DNA of 64,000 bases, from the NCBI RefSeq assembly GCF_005281615.1, contig NZ_SZZM01000004.1, positions 1-64,000 of the forward strand, in the 5' to 3' direction. The DNA comes from Rhodoligotrophos defluvii (GTDB lineage: Bacteria > Pseudomonadota > Alphaproteobacteria > Rhizobiales > Im1). A program made the position numbers and the translations under genes. The notes below the pieces were generated by a model. The model was not told where the DNA came from and did not search any database. It saw nothing but the letters and a program-made list of their open reading frames with translations. Below are positions 1 to 6,422 of this stretch, piece after piece; position 1 is the first letter of the stretch, and every line of letters begins with the position of its first letter.

Positions 1-1046
1 CGACCGCCTGCGCCGCCGCCATTCGCGCCGCCGGCCCCGCCAAGGCCGCCGCCGCTGCCTGCGCCGCCGGCGCCGCCGGTCAACAAATTGGTCCCAGTCG
101 CGTCGCTGCCATTCGCGAATGTCCCGGCACCGCCCGTACCGCGGGTCGAGCCCGGGCTTTCACCCCCAACGCCGCCTTCAGCAATGCCGCTACTGGCCCC
201 AGTTCCGCCATTGCCCGGACCAGAGCTCGCCGCGTGCCCACCGGTGCCGCCAGCGCTCTGGGACGTGCCCGTGCTGGCTCCGCCGCCCCCGCCGCCGGCG
301 CCAGCGATCGCCAAAGCGGTCGATCCGCGGAAAACGGCCGAATACCCGCCCCCGCCCCCGCCACCTCCGTTCGCCGCGCCAGCTCCGCCGCCGCCACCGA
401 CGAGCACCGCAAGGTCTTCCCCGGCCGTCACCGCGATGTCGCACACCAGGAACGCCCCGTTGCCACCCCGACCGCTGTCGGCCGACCCGGAAGTGGTCCC
501 CCCGGAGCCGCCACCGGCCCCTTGCACCTTGACCCGGATCGATGTCACCCCGGCCGGCACCGTGAACGTGCCGCTTGATGTGAACGGCACGAGCACATCC
601 TCGACAACGATTGCTTCGGCGTTCCCGGTGCCCACGAATTCGACCGCCCCAGCCCCTTCGCCCACCGCAATCAGCTTCCCGGCCGCCTGGGACTGGAACT
701 CGACCGCCCCGGCGCCGCTCGCCCCGGCGATTTTGAGCGCATTGGCGACCGCGCTGAACTCGACCACACCGTGGCCGTCGCCGTATTCGATCCCTGCCGG
801 CGAAATCTTGTCCGCAACGCCAACTCCGACGAATTCGACCGCCCCGGAAGCGCTCGCGGGGAACAGACAATTCGAATTCGCTGCCGCGGAGAACTCCACT
901 GCCGCCGCGGAAGACCCAAACCGGATCAAACGGCCGATGCTCTGGCTGTCGAACTCGATAAACGCCTGGGCAGACGCGGTTTTGACCTGCGGGGGCCCGG
1001 CCGTGTCGAGATAGAGCTCGATTCCGCTCGCGAGGCCCGACCTCAT
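1..1046 (-). CDS. Glycine-rich phage tail-associated protein, partial (C-terminus beyond window)
   Basis: The frame is open from an ATG at 1046 to the window edge (about 348 residues), so the C-terminus is missing. The ATG overlaps the stop of the upstream tail-fibre gene (ATGA), implying translational coupling. Residues 28-140 carry six copies of an A-V-E-F-like motif with EF at 31, 51, 71, 96, 116 and 136, a nearly perfect 20-residue period. Residues about 155-180 read TSSGTFTVPAGVTSIRVKV and then turn into long Gly/Ala/Ser runs, the pattern of the glycine-rich domain common at the ends of phage tail and receptor-binding proteins. The opposite strand reads as a proline-rich frame, which is only its shadow. 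A distal tail or adhesin role is inferred. Confidence 0.75.
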   Translation of the reverse strand, partial: MRSGLASGIELYLDTAGPPQVKTASAQAFIEFDSQSIGRLIRFGSSAAAVEFSAAANSNCLFPASASGAVEFVGVGVADKISPAGIEYGDGHGVVEFSAVANALKIAGASGAGAVEFQSQAAGKLIAVGEGAGAVEFVGTGNAEAIVVEDVLVPFTSSGTFTVPAGVTSIRVKVQGAGGGSGGTTSGSADSGRGGNGAFLVCDIAVTAGEDLAVLVGGGGGAGAANGGGGGGGGYSAVFRGSTALAIAGAGGGGGGASTGTSQSAGGTGGHAASSGPGNGGTGASSGIAEGGVGGESPGSTRGTGGAGTFANGSDATGTNLLTGGAGGAGSGGGLGGAGGANGGGAGG

Positions 1047-2116
1047 ATCGCCCCCTTGAGGTTGACCCAGCTCGAGCCGTTGTAGCCTTCGAACTCATTG
1101 CTCGACGTGTTGAAGCGGATCATGCCCCGCTGAGCAGGGCTCGGCCGCTGGCCGGTCGTCCCGACGGGGATTTTCCATGCACTTGTGGCCGCGGCGGTTA
1201 GCGCCGGCAGCGAGCTAGCATTCTGCTGAGCCATGTCGCCCAGGCCGATCACATCGCCAGGCACGTGGGTGTGGCCGATAGGCGATTTTCCGATCTCGAG
1301 CGCCGTGATGTCGCCCTCCGCGGTGGTGACCCGGGTGCTCAGAGCGTTGATCTGCTCCTGAAGCGGGTTTTCCTCGTCCCCCTGGAGCACCTGATATATC
1401 TCGTCGATCGCCGCTTGGACGGTGGTCGAGGACAATCCGCTGACGGAATTGCTGTAGGAGACCAGATTGGCGCTCGTGGCGTTCAGCTCCGACACCAAAG
1501 CGATCGTCCGCACCTCGACATTGTCGGTCCCGGCGCTCGGAGCGACGTCGAAAATGATCTGGGTGCCGTTTATCGAGTAAGCACCGACCGGCTGGATTTG
1601 CCCGTTGACGATCGCGATCACGTTTTCGGCCGCCGCGGGCGCGAAAGTCAGGTCGAAAGTGGTTTGGACGCCATCGCCGTCGAAGGTCAGCGAGGTGAGG
1701 GTGGCGGGAACATCGTTTAGCACGAACTGCGAGAAGTTCGCGATGAGCTCCCATCTGCCGTCGGTCAGATCGGCAACGAAATCGGCGCCGGAGACGTGCG
1801 CGACGATGCACCGGTAGAAGCTGCCGGCGTAATAGACCGTGCTCGAGGTGGTGTAAGATACCCCGGTGGCCCAGGCGGTGGGCGCATCGAACCCGATCGA
1901 GATGTCCGCCTTGAGCTGGTCGCGGCCGACGCTGGCGTTCACGAGCGCCCCATCGTCCCGCTGAATGAGCTTCAGGTTGGCCAGCGTCTCGTCGATCGTG
2001 CGCTTGACCGCGTTGAACTCGCCGTCGACTTTGTCGGCCGGCAGCGGAGTGTTCGGGTTTAGCCGCTGGAAGCTCTGGAATTGGTATTGGCGGTTGTAGG
2101 GTGTGGGTTGCGCCAC
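1043..2116 (-). CDS. Phage tail fibre protein
   Basis: A 357-residue protein starting at GTG 2116; an in-frame TAG lies 17 codons upstream and no ATG falls between. The N-terminal 65 residues (motifs FQRLNPNTPLPADKVDGEFN and LKLIQRDDGALVN) match the virion-attachment segment of many podovirus-type tail fibres. Residues about 80-125 (VYYAGSFYRCIVAHVSG, then a W) resemble a small carbohydrate-binding module. A short heptad-like stretch follows near residues 245-275, and the C-terminus ends in a W-containing strand (SSWVNL). It likely connects the virion to the host surface together with the overlapping glycine-rich protein downstream. The family-level call is firm; receptor and length of the fibre are unknown. 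Confidence 0.8.
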   Translation of the reverse strand: MAQPTPYNRQYQFQSFQRLNPNTPLPADKVDGEFNAVKRTIDETLANLKLIQRDDGALVNASVGRDQLKADISIGFDAPTAWATGVSYTTSSTVYYAGSFYRCIVAHVSGADFVADLTDGRWELIANFSQFVLNDVPATLTSLTFDGDGVQTTFDLTFAPAAAENVIAIVNGQIQPVGAYSINGTQIIFDVAPSAGTDNVEVRTIALVSELNATSANLVSYSNSVSGLSSTTVQAAIDEIYQVLQGDEENPLQEQINALSTRVTTAEGDITALEIGKSPIGHTHVPGDVIGLGDMAQQNASSLPALTAAATSAWKIPVGTTGQRPSPAQRGMIRFNTSSNEFEGYNGSSWVNLKGAI

Positions 2117-2211
2117 GGTTCGAGGCCCATTCGTGAGCAGCTCAATACCGCTGGCGAGGCGGCCCTACGTCCGGCGTCGAAAATAGCGTGTTTTGTCTAG
2201 ATGCTCAAGCG

Positions 2212-2251
2212 ACAAAACGAAAAGGCCCGGCAGCGGGGGTTCTGCCGGGCC
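2212..2251 (-). terminator. Rho-independent terminator (leftward)
   Basis: On the minus strand a perfect 10-bp stem (GGCCCGGCAG at 2224-2233 pairing with 2242-2251, 8-nt loop) is followed by TTTTCGTTTTG. It would end leftward transcription from the small-terminase side before the tail-fibre gene. Confidence 0.75.
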
Positions 2252-2275
2252 CTACACGTCAAGGGGAGGGAACAA

Positions 2276-2320
2276 TGTCAAACGACACTGTCGAATTTGT
2301 CAAAATTGTCGGGCGATGTC
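2276..2320 (+). promoter_or_regulatory. Five-copy TGTC array between two terminators
   Basis: TGTC occurs at 2276, 2289, 2298, 2307 and 2317, mostly at 9-10-bp spacing. The same type of array recurs upstream of many genes in this element (3218, 5099, 10277, 16625, 19597, 20956). The stretch 2117-2664 has no convincing gene; it holds this array, two leftward terminators and one leftward promoter. Confidence 0.45.
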
Positions 2321-2327
2321 AAGCGAG

Positions 2328-2367
2328 AAAAAGCCCCGCGGTCGGATGGGGGCTGTGGCCGCGGGGC
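2328..2367 (-). terminator. Second Rho-independent terminator (leftward)
   Basis: On the minus strand a perfect 9-bp stem (GCCCCGCGG at 2333-2341 pairing with 2359-2367) is followed by TTTTTC. It lies about 100 bp downstream of a promoter-like sequence on the same strand, so the pair could define a short RNA. Confidence 0.75.
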
Positions 2368-2472
2368 CAGTGTGAACGCAGGTCTGCCCGATCTGTACCG
2401 TTATGCCCACGAGACGCAGGGAATGCAGATCGTGGGTCGGTTCGGCACCTCCCCAATTCGGACATTAAGGCG

Positions 2473-2507
2473 ACAATAGGGCAATCGGGGAGGGTGTCAA
2501 CATCACA
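2473..2507 (-). promoter_or_regulatory. Leftward promoter carrying the GTGATGTTGACA motif
   Basis: Minus strand: exact 12-mer GTGATGTTGACA (2506..2495) containing the consensus -35 TTGACA, 16-nt spacer, then a -10-like TATTGT at 2478..2473. Predicted start near 2466. No gene follows before the terminator at 2367. Confidence 0.5.
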
Positions 2508-2664
2508 CGGACATTTTGATTTCACCAAAAATTTCTCGGACCGGCACCCGGGCCTTGCGCGCCGCGCCCCCACCCCCCGGGCGGGGGGGGTGGGGGACCG
2601 ACCCTCCCTCATGCTCGAGCGCGGCAAGCCGCACCAATCGGCGCCAAGCGTCTTGCATAGACAG

Positions 2665-3177
2665 TTAAGTGTCAAGCAAATCAATGACTTTGGTATCATC
2701 GCCTGGCGTGTTTGGCGCGAGGGTGATGGTTTTGGCCCTGTTGCCGAGCTCTTGCTCGAGCCGTCCGATCGCCTCTCGCAACTCGTCACTACTCAGTTCA
2801 TCCAGCCGCTTTTCGCCGAGCGGCTGGCCGCTCTCACGGCCGCGCGGCGCTATGAACCCGGCTCGATCGGCGAGCGCCTTAGCGGCTTCCAAGCGCAACC
2901 TCGACCCAGCACCTTTGAACGGTCCTTTCGGGTCGGCTCGCGCCAAGTCGTACATAAGCTGAATCGAGTAAGGCCCGATCTCGGCCGCGAGGCGAGCGCG
3001 GACGGCCTCATAGATGGCGCTTTGCACGGCCGGATGGCGCGTCAAAATCCATGCCGAACGAGCTGGATCTGCATAACCCGCCTTGGCTGCAGCAGCTGCC
3101 GGCGGAACGCCATGCGCGACTTCACGCGCGTAGGTCAGTTGCTTTTCCGTGAGACCGTCTACAGACGGCAAAGTCAT
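2665..3177 (-). CDS. Probable terminase small subunit
   Basis: A 170-residue protein starting at ATG 3177 with GAGGAAA as ribosome binding site. The N-terminus (LTEKQLTYAREVAHGVPPAA, then KAGYAD and RHPAVQSAIYEAV) has the helix-turn-helix layout of phage small terminase subunits: recognition of repeated helix-turn-helix 'KAGY' followed by a 'hPaVq' helix. It would bind packaging sites on phage DNA and hand them to the large subunit, which is not visible in the window. Residues about 125-150 form a charged helix suited to oligomerisation. Unusually, it is next to tail genes but separated from them by two terminators and its own upstream promoter region, so it forms its own transcription unit. 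Confidence 0.65.
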   Translation of the reverse strand: MTLPSVDGLTEKQLTYAREVAHGVPPAAAAAKAGYADPARSAWILTRHPAVQSAIYEAVRARLAAEIGPYSIQLMYDLARADPKGPFKGAGSRLRLEAAKALADRAGFIAPRGRESGQPLGEKRLDELSSDELREAIGRLEQELGNRAKTITLAPNTPGDDTKVIDLLDT

Positions 3178-3217
3178 TGATTTTCCTCAACTTCTGCACG
3201 CCAGTCTTGGCCGAAAC

Positions 3218-3240
3218 TGTCATTATCTGTCCAAAATGTC
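3218..3240 (+). promoter_or_regulatory. TGTC array
   Basis: TGTC at 3218, 3228 and 3237, between the small-terminase start and the divergent inverted-repeat control region. Confidence 0.4.
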
Positions 3241-3243
3241 CAA

Positions 3244-3292
3244 TTGTGATGTTGACAAACGTCAAAAGTGTCGTACAGTGTCAACATCACAA
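3244..3292. promoter_or_regulatory. Divergent control region: 14-bp inverted repeat with overlapping promoter
   Basis: Perfect 14-bp arms TTGTGATGTTGACA (3244-3257) and its complement (3279-3292) are separated by 21 bp. Each arm contains a TTGACA hexamer. On the plus strand TTGACA (3252-3257), 16 bp, TACAGT (3274-3279) makes a plausible promoter for the gene at 3343; the leftward -10 is weak. The symmetry also fits a repressor operator covering divergent promoters. Confidence 0.6.
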
Positions 3293-3307
3293 CTCGACAA
3301 AGAACCT

Positions 3308-3349
3308 CAGCGATCCGGGGTTCCCTGCAGAAGGAGATGGGGATGAGCA
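3308..3349 (+). repeat. Leader repeat, copy 1
   Basis: This segment, containing CAGCGATCCGGGG and the ribosome binding site and start codon AAGGAGATGGGGATGAGCA, recurs at 4211-4250 with only a 2-nt deletion. It provides the translation start of two consecutive genes. Confidence 0.8.
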
Positions 3350-4131
3350 CAGCGCAGATCATAGAAGACCGTTTGCCGCTAGTCCGGCACCTGAAGGCCG
3401 GCGCCCACAGTCCGAACGACGAAGGTTCGTGGTGCGCCATGGAAGCGGTCGCTTACGTTGCCGGCGAGCCATGGTCTGACAGCCCGCAGTGTGCCTGCCC
3501 TGTCATATCGGCCTTCATGCGTTCATGGAACGACAGTCTTCCTGATGATGAGCGCGATATGCTCCTGCTTCCGCTCATTCCAAAGCTCGTTGGCACGCGG
3601 AAAGACAAAGCTACCGAAGAACGTCGGGCGCTTATGGCTGCGGACTGGCTCGTCCGTGTTCATACACCGGAATGGTTGCGCCTCGCTGGTCTCACTGCAC
3701 AAGCCGAGACATTGGAGTCGTTGCCTGAAATCACTTCGATGGCGCAGGTTCCGAGTATCCGAGGGCCGATCGAAGCGGTTCGAAAAGATGCGGCCGTCGC
3801 TAGGGCCGCCGCTATGGCCGCCGCTTGGGCCGTCGCTGGGGCCGCCGCTGAGGACGCCGCTAGGGCCGCCGCTATGGCCGCCGCTAGGGCCGCCGCTATG
3901 GCCGCCGCTTGGGCCGCCGCTTGGGCCGCCGCTTGGGCCGTCGCTATGGCCGTCGCTGGGGCCGCCGCTAGGGCCGCCGCTATGGCCGCCGCTTGGGCCG
4001 TCGCTGGGGCCGCCGCTGAGGACGCCTCTAGGGCCGCCGCTATGGCCGCCGCTAGGGACAAGCTCGAACCTACGAAGAAGAAGCTGCAAGCGTCAGCGGT
4101 TCTGCTGATCGAACGCATGATCGCAGCCTGA
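3343..4131 (+). CDS. Phage protein with C-terminal alanine-rich tetrapeptide repeats
   Basis: Start ATG 3343 follows AAGGAG by 6 nt (an in-frame ATG at 3337 overlaps the ribosome binding site); 262 residues. Residues 1-140 form a globular domain with EPWSDSPQCACPVI, RSWNDSLPDDERD, PLIPKLVGTR and ADWLVRVHTPEWL, which I recognise as an uncharacterised family common in phages and actinobacteria. Residues 151-238 are 22 tetrapeptides of the form A-(A/V)-A-X where X is mostly M, W, G, R or E, probably one long amphipathic helix. A short charged helix closes the protein. The repeat is exact at DNA level (see repeat entry). First gene of a rightward accessory run; function unknown. Confidence 0.75.
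   Translation: MSTAQIIEDRLPLVRHLKAGAHSPNDEGSWCAMEAVAYVAGEPWSDSPQCACPVISAFMRSWNDSLPDDERDMLLLPLIPKLVGTRKDKATEERRALMAADWLVRVHTPEWLRLAGLTAQAETLESLPEITSMAQVPSIRGPIEAVRKDAAVARAAAMAAAWAVAGAAAEDAARAAAMAAARAAAMAAAWAAAWAAAWAVAMAVAGAAARAAAMAAAWAVAGAAAEDASRAAAMAAARDKLEPTKKKLQASAVLLIERMIAA
3793..4056 (+). repeat. 12-bp tandem repeat, 22 copies, in frame
   Basis: Twenty-two 12-bp units of type GCCGCCGCT followed by ATG, TGG, GGG, AGG or GAG. An 84-bp block (3805-3888) recurs at 3973-4056 with one mismatch, indicating recent duplication of seven units. All units are in the reading frame of the gene at 3343. Confidence 0.95.
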
Positions 4132-4210
4132 TAGGAGCATGGGGGATGAGCGGACATACGCTGGATAGCGGTTGCTAGGTATTGTGTAAACCCAACCCGC
4201 AGACAAGCCC

Positions 4211-4250
4211 CAGCGATCCGGGGTCCTGCAGAAGGAGATGGGGATGAGCA
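4211..4250 (+). repeat. Leader repeat, copy 2
   Basis: Second copy of the 3308-3349 segment, again ending in a strong ribosome binding site and ATGAGCA. It starts the 31-residue reading frame at 4244. Confidence 0.8.
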
Positions 4251-4339
4251 AGGTAGCAACGATCGTCGGCACGGCCGGCATGTGCAGCGATGACGGTCGG
4301 TTCGCGGACTATTCCGAGGTGATGCAAGAGACGGCATAG
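4244..4339 (+). CDS. Small hypothetical protein (31 aa)
   Basis: ATG 4244 lies 6 nt after GAAGGAG, within the duplicated leader, and the frame ends at TAG 4337-4339. The peptide begins MSKVATIVGTAGMCS and has no recognisable domain. Because it uses the same leader as the 3343 gene, it may be a truncated or rearranged copy of a second repeat-type gene whose body was lost. Evidence for translation is the strong ribosome binding site only. Confidence 0.4.
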   Translation: MSKVATIVGTAGMCSDDGRFADYSEVMQETA

Positions 4340-4351
4340 CCACGCCCACAG

Positions 4352-4364
4352 TGTCCAATATGTC
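4352..4364 (+). promoter_or_regulatory. TGTC pair upstream of 4383 gene
   Basis: TGTC at 4352 and 4361 (9-bp spacing), 19 bp before the next start codon, same arrangement as the fuller arrays elsewhere. Confidence 0.35.
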
Positions 4365-4382
4365 ATGATCGAGGGAACACCA

Positions 4383-4814
4383 ATGGACAAGCGAACGCCC
4401 GGTCAGGTCGCGTATGAGGCCGATCTAGCAGCGGAACCGCTCTACAACGACAGAACGCGCCGTAAGACCTGGAATGAGCTCGGCGAACTTGAGCGCTGGT
4501 CATGGGAGCGGAACCCCACAGCTCGCGCCCAAACTGCCCGAAATGACCTAAGGGGGGAACGACAAATGCAAGTGATCAAACAATTCGCTGACTGCGCCGT
4601 GCTCCAGTTGGAGCCAGGAAACTACATGGTGCTATCGAGCAACAATATCGTGCTGAAGCACACAACCTCGATAGCGCGCGCCTATAGATACGCGGAATGG
4701 TTCCAAGGTGTTCGGCGCGCCCGCAGTGTCCAAAGTGACGCAAAGGAAGCTCGACAATGCCGACAATCCGTACACGAAATACAACCAAAGCCTGGAGGCC
4801 GGCACCATGACTAA
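4383..4814 (+). CDS. Phage hypothetical protein (143 aa), possibly two joined reading frames
   Basis: ATG 4383 follows GAGGGA. Residues 1-50 (TPGQVAYEA, then WNELGELERWSWERNPTAR) match a small phage/rhizobial family that is normally 45-60 residues and ends near the SWERNP motif. The frame continues without a stop into a second segment starting at ATG 4566, which has its own AGGGGGGAAC ribosome binding site (QVIKQFADCAVLQLEPGNYM). The open frame may therefore encode a fusion, or two proteins with the second translated from 4566. The end overlaps the start of the next gene by 8 nt. Function unknown. Confidence 0.55.
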   Translation: MDKRTPGQVAYEADLAAEPLYNDRTRRKTWNELGELERWSWERNPTARAQTARNDLRGERQMQVIKQFADCAVLQLEPGNYMVLSSNNIVLKHTTSIARAYRYAEWFQGVRRARSVQSDAKEARQCRQSVHEIQPKPGGRHHD

Positions 4815-5076
4815 AATTGTACGATCGATAAGGTTCCGGACAGCTGAGGAGCTCTGTGAGGCTCTAGGTGAACTAATCAACTCAGTGCCAGCTGTCCGAT
4901 ACATCTACGGCCATGGCTTTCGCTACCACGGCTTAGTCCAACTAGCTCAGCGACGCCCGTACGACGGCCAGTTGATCTACGACATACACATCCTTGAGGA
5001 CCCGGACGACAAGGAAGACTGTGTCCCGGAGCCCAAACCCAAGTCGAAGCGTCCGAGGCGAGATCGGCGCAGATAG
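4807..5076 (+). CDS. Phage hypothetical protein (89 aa)
   Basis: ATG 4807 follows GGAGG by 8 nt and overlaps the previous gene. The N-terminal 65 residues look folded (RFRTAEELCEALGELINSVP, then YGHGFRYHGLVQL); the C-terminal 20 residues are lysine/arginine/proline rich (PKPKSKRPRRDRRR), suggesting nucleic acid contact. No recognised family. Confidence 0.5.
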   Translation: MTKIVRSIRFRTAEELCEALGELINSVPAVRYIYGHGFRYHGLVQLAQRRPYDGQLIYDIHILEDPDDKEDCVPEPKPKSKRPRRDRRR

Positions 5077-5098
5077 GCGCCGCTAAGCACGCCTGGAG

Positions 5099-5121
5099 TG
5101 TCCAAAATGTCACAACATGTC
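5099..5121 (+). promoter_or_regulatory. TGTC array (0/+9/+19)
   Basis: TGTC at 5099, 5108 and 5118, 14 bp before the start codon at 5135. One of the best examples of the conserved spacing. Confidence 0.5.
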
Positions 5122-5134
5122 AGAGAGCACCATC

Positions 5135-5218
5135 ATGCCGCGTTTCATCTCCCTGTGGCTCGGCCTCGCGTTCATCGCCGCCGGCACCGCGCTAATCGCC
5201 GCCCTGTTCCTTCTGTAA
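5135..5218 (+). CDS. Single-pass membrane micro-protein (27 aa)
   Basis: ATG 5135 to TAA 5218. After MPRFISLW the whole peptide is hydrophobic (LGLAFIAAGTALIAALFLL), one transmembrane helix. The ribosome binding site is weak (AGAGAG). It opens a chain of overlapping micro-genes to 5804. Confidence 0.45.
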   Translation: MPRFISLWLGLAFIAAGTALIAALFLL

Positions 5219-5244
5219 AGGCGGCAATCATTCAGCAACTCATC

Positions 5245-5310
5245 GTGGCAAGCGGCCTCATCGCAGCAACGCTGCTCGTGCTGCTCGCCACTTTCATCGG
5301 GGGAATGTGA
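5245..5310 (+). CDS. Candidate membrane micro-protein (21 aa)
   Basis: A frame ending at TGA 5308-5310, which overlaps the ATG of the next gene (TGATG). The most likely start is GTG 5245; an upstream extension KAAIIQQLI is also hydrophobic. The content (GLIAATLLVLLATFIGG) is one transmembrane helix. The start codon is uncertain. Confidence 0.3.
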   Translation: MASGLIAATLLVLLATFIGGM

Positions 5311-5543
5311 TGAACCGGTACCTCAACGCGTGGGTATGGCGCACGGACAAGGGCTTCTTTTGGATGGATGACGAGCCCTATTCGATACCAAACGGCCCGT
5401 TTGCAACCGAGATGGAAGCCATCGACGATTGCCGCATGTGGTGCAACCCTGGCAGCTGGGTTTTCATGCCGCCGCCATCTGTGGTTTACCCGGCAATGAA
5501 AGACCAGCCGGAGAACTGGGGAAACTCAAATGCTAAACATTGA
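5310..5543 (+). CDS. Phage hypothetical protein (77 aa), aromatic-rich
   Basis: ATG 5310 is coupled to the previous stop (TGATG) and preceded by GGGGGAA. The protein is rich in W, M, P and C (WVWRTDKGFFWMDDEPYS, CRMWCNPGSW). It ends 14 nt inside the next gene. Its compact size and operon position support a real gene; no function is recognisable. Confidence 0.5.
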   Translation: MNRYLNAWVWRTDKGFFWMDDEPYSIPNGPFATEMEAIDDCRMWCNPGSWVFMPPPSVVYPAMKDQPENWGNSNAKH

Positions 5544-5724
5544 CCAGGATCGCTTCGAGCTAGGCGCGCGGAAAACAGCAAAAGGCGAGTATTTCCCTCT
5601 TTGCTTCGATCGGAAAACAAGGACTAATGTGCCTTGGAACCTCCCCCAACGCACCAAACGTGGTGCACTAGAACTAGCCGCCGCTCTCGCCTCTCAGGTT
5701 CTCCGCAATGAGGCGCGCCAATGA
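5530..5724 (+). CDS. Phage hypothetical protein (64 aa)
   Basis: ATG 5530 overlaps the preceding gene by 14 nt and the stop overlaps the next ATG (ATGA). Basic N-terminal half (FELGARKTAKGEYFPLCFDR) and a C-terminal helix (RGALELAAALASQVLRNEA). No family recognised. Confidence 0.5.
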   Translation: MLNIDQDRFELGARKTAKGEYFPLCFDRKTRTNVPWNLPQRTKRGALELAAALASQVLRNEARQ

Positions 5725-5804
5725 TCACGCTGATTGTGATCGCCTTTCGATCGGCCTGCGCTGTGCTTGTGCTCGGGCTGATCGTTCGGGCTGTGGTGGG
5801 CTAG
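5721..5804 (+). CDS. Single-pass membrane micro-protein (27 aa)
   Basis: ATG 5721 overlaps the previous stop (ATGA) and the frame ends at TAG 5802-5804. The peptide MITLIVIAFRSACAVLVLGL plus a few residues is hydrophobic throughout. Last member of the rightward micro-gene chain; its end overlaps the tail of the leftward gene at 5801 by 4 nt. Confidence 0.45.
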   Translation: MITLIVIAFRSACAVLVLGLIVRAVVG

Positions 5805-6151
5805 TCGCAGGGCCAGCTCAAAGCAAACGCAGCAATTACTATCCCTGTAAAGTCTTCGTTGAGGATTGAAGGCTCGGAATCCATGAAACGAACAACCACT
5901 TTCGCTAGTTGCCCTGCTGTCACCGAGGACGGTATGCATGAGCGGACTCGCCCAGACAATCTACGACCTTCTCTGGCCCATGTCATCAAAACGCCATAGC
6001 ACTCACCTGCGCGAAATGAATTCGCAGCCTGCGGCCAAAACGCTGTGACAGCCAATAATCGACAGCCCTCTAGCACCTCGTTACCGGTCGATGCCTTTGC
6101 AGAGGTAAACGCAAGCCCCATAACAATAAGCGCGAAGATTAAACGCCGCAT
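5801..6151 (-). CDS. Rap1a/Tai-family immunity-like secreted protein
   Basis: ATG 6151 follows AGGGGG by 8 nt; 116 residues. Residues 1-20 are a Sec signal peptide (MRRLIFALIVMGLAFTSAKA). The mature part follows the Rap1a/Tai layout: GNEVLEGCR near the start, a central ECYGVL, then CIPSSVTAGQLAKVVVRFM and a final SWPCD, giving the conserved pattern of four cysteines. Known Rap1a/Tai proteins are periplasmic and neutralise peptidoglycan amidase effectors of type VI secretion systems. No cognate toxin is visible, and the gene stands alone on the minus strand within a rightward accessory run, a typical position for a cargo gene expressed from the lysogen. The CYGVL region is more divergent than the C-terminal motif. 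Confidence 0.7.
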   Translation of the reverse strand: MRRLIFALIVMGLAFTSAKASTGNEVLEGCRLLAVTAFWPQAANSFRAGECYGVLMTWAREGRRLSGRVRSCIPSSVTAGQLAKVVVRFMDSEPSILNEDFTGIVIAAFALSWPCD

Positions 6152-6169
6152 CGTCAACACCCCCTATGT

Positions 6170-6203
6170 GTGATGTTGACAGGCTCCTATATCTGTGTAA
6201 AGT
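6170..6203 (+). promoter_or_regulatory. Rightward promoter with GTGATGTTGACA motif
   Basis: Exact 12-mer at 6170-6181, TTGACA at 6176-6181, 16-bp spacer, TAAAGT at 6198-6203. It would transcribe the gene at 6423 with a leader of about 210 nt. The interval 6204-6422 holds no convincing gene. Confidence 0.5.
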
Positions 6204-6422
6204 GGCTTTCAAGGTCTCGAAAACCTTCAAAGCCGATGGCGGTCAGCAGCAACCCGAAGATCTGCTATCCAGCCAAAACAGTTAGTCCAGGGTCCGCATG
6301 TGCATGTCCAGGGCGCAAGCCTAAAGACATGTGGGACACGACCATCGGCGTGTTTTCGAGCCCTGGGCGCCTGTTGCTCGAAACAGCATGCGCTCCCTCT
6401 CAAACCGATGGAGCCATTTCCC

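Noticed and set aside
88-1014. Proline-rich reading frame on the plus strand
   Set aside because: It is antisense to the glycine-rich tail protein; Gly codons read as Pro on the other strand. The minus frame has domain motifs and a coupled start.
3793-4056. Possible CRISPR array
   Set aside because: Units are contiguous 12-bp repeats without spacers and are in frame within a gene.
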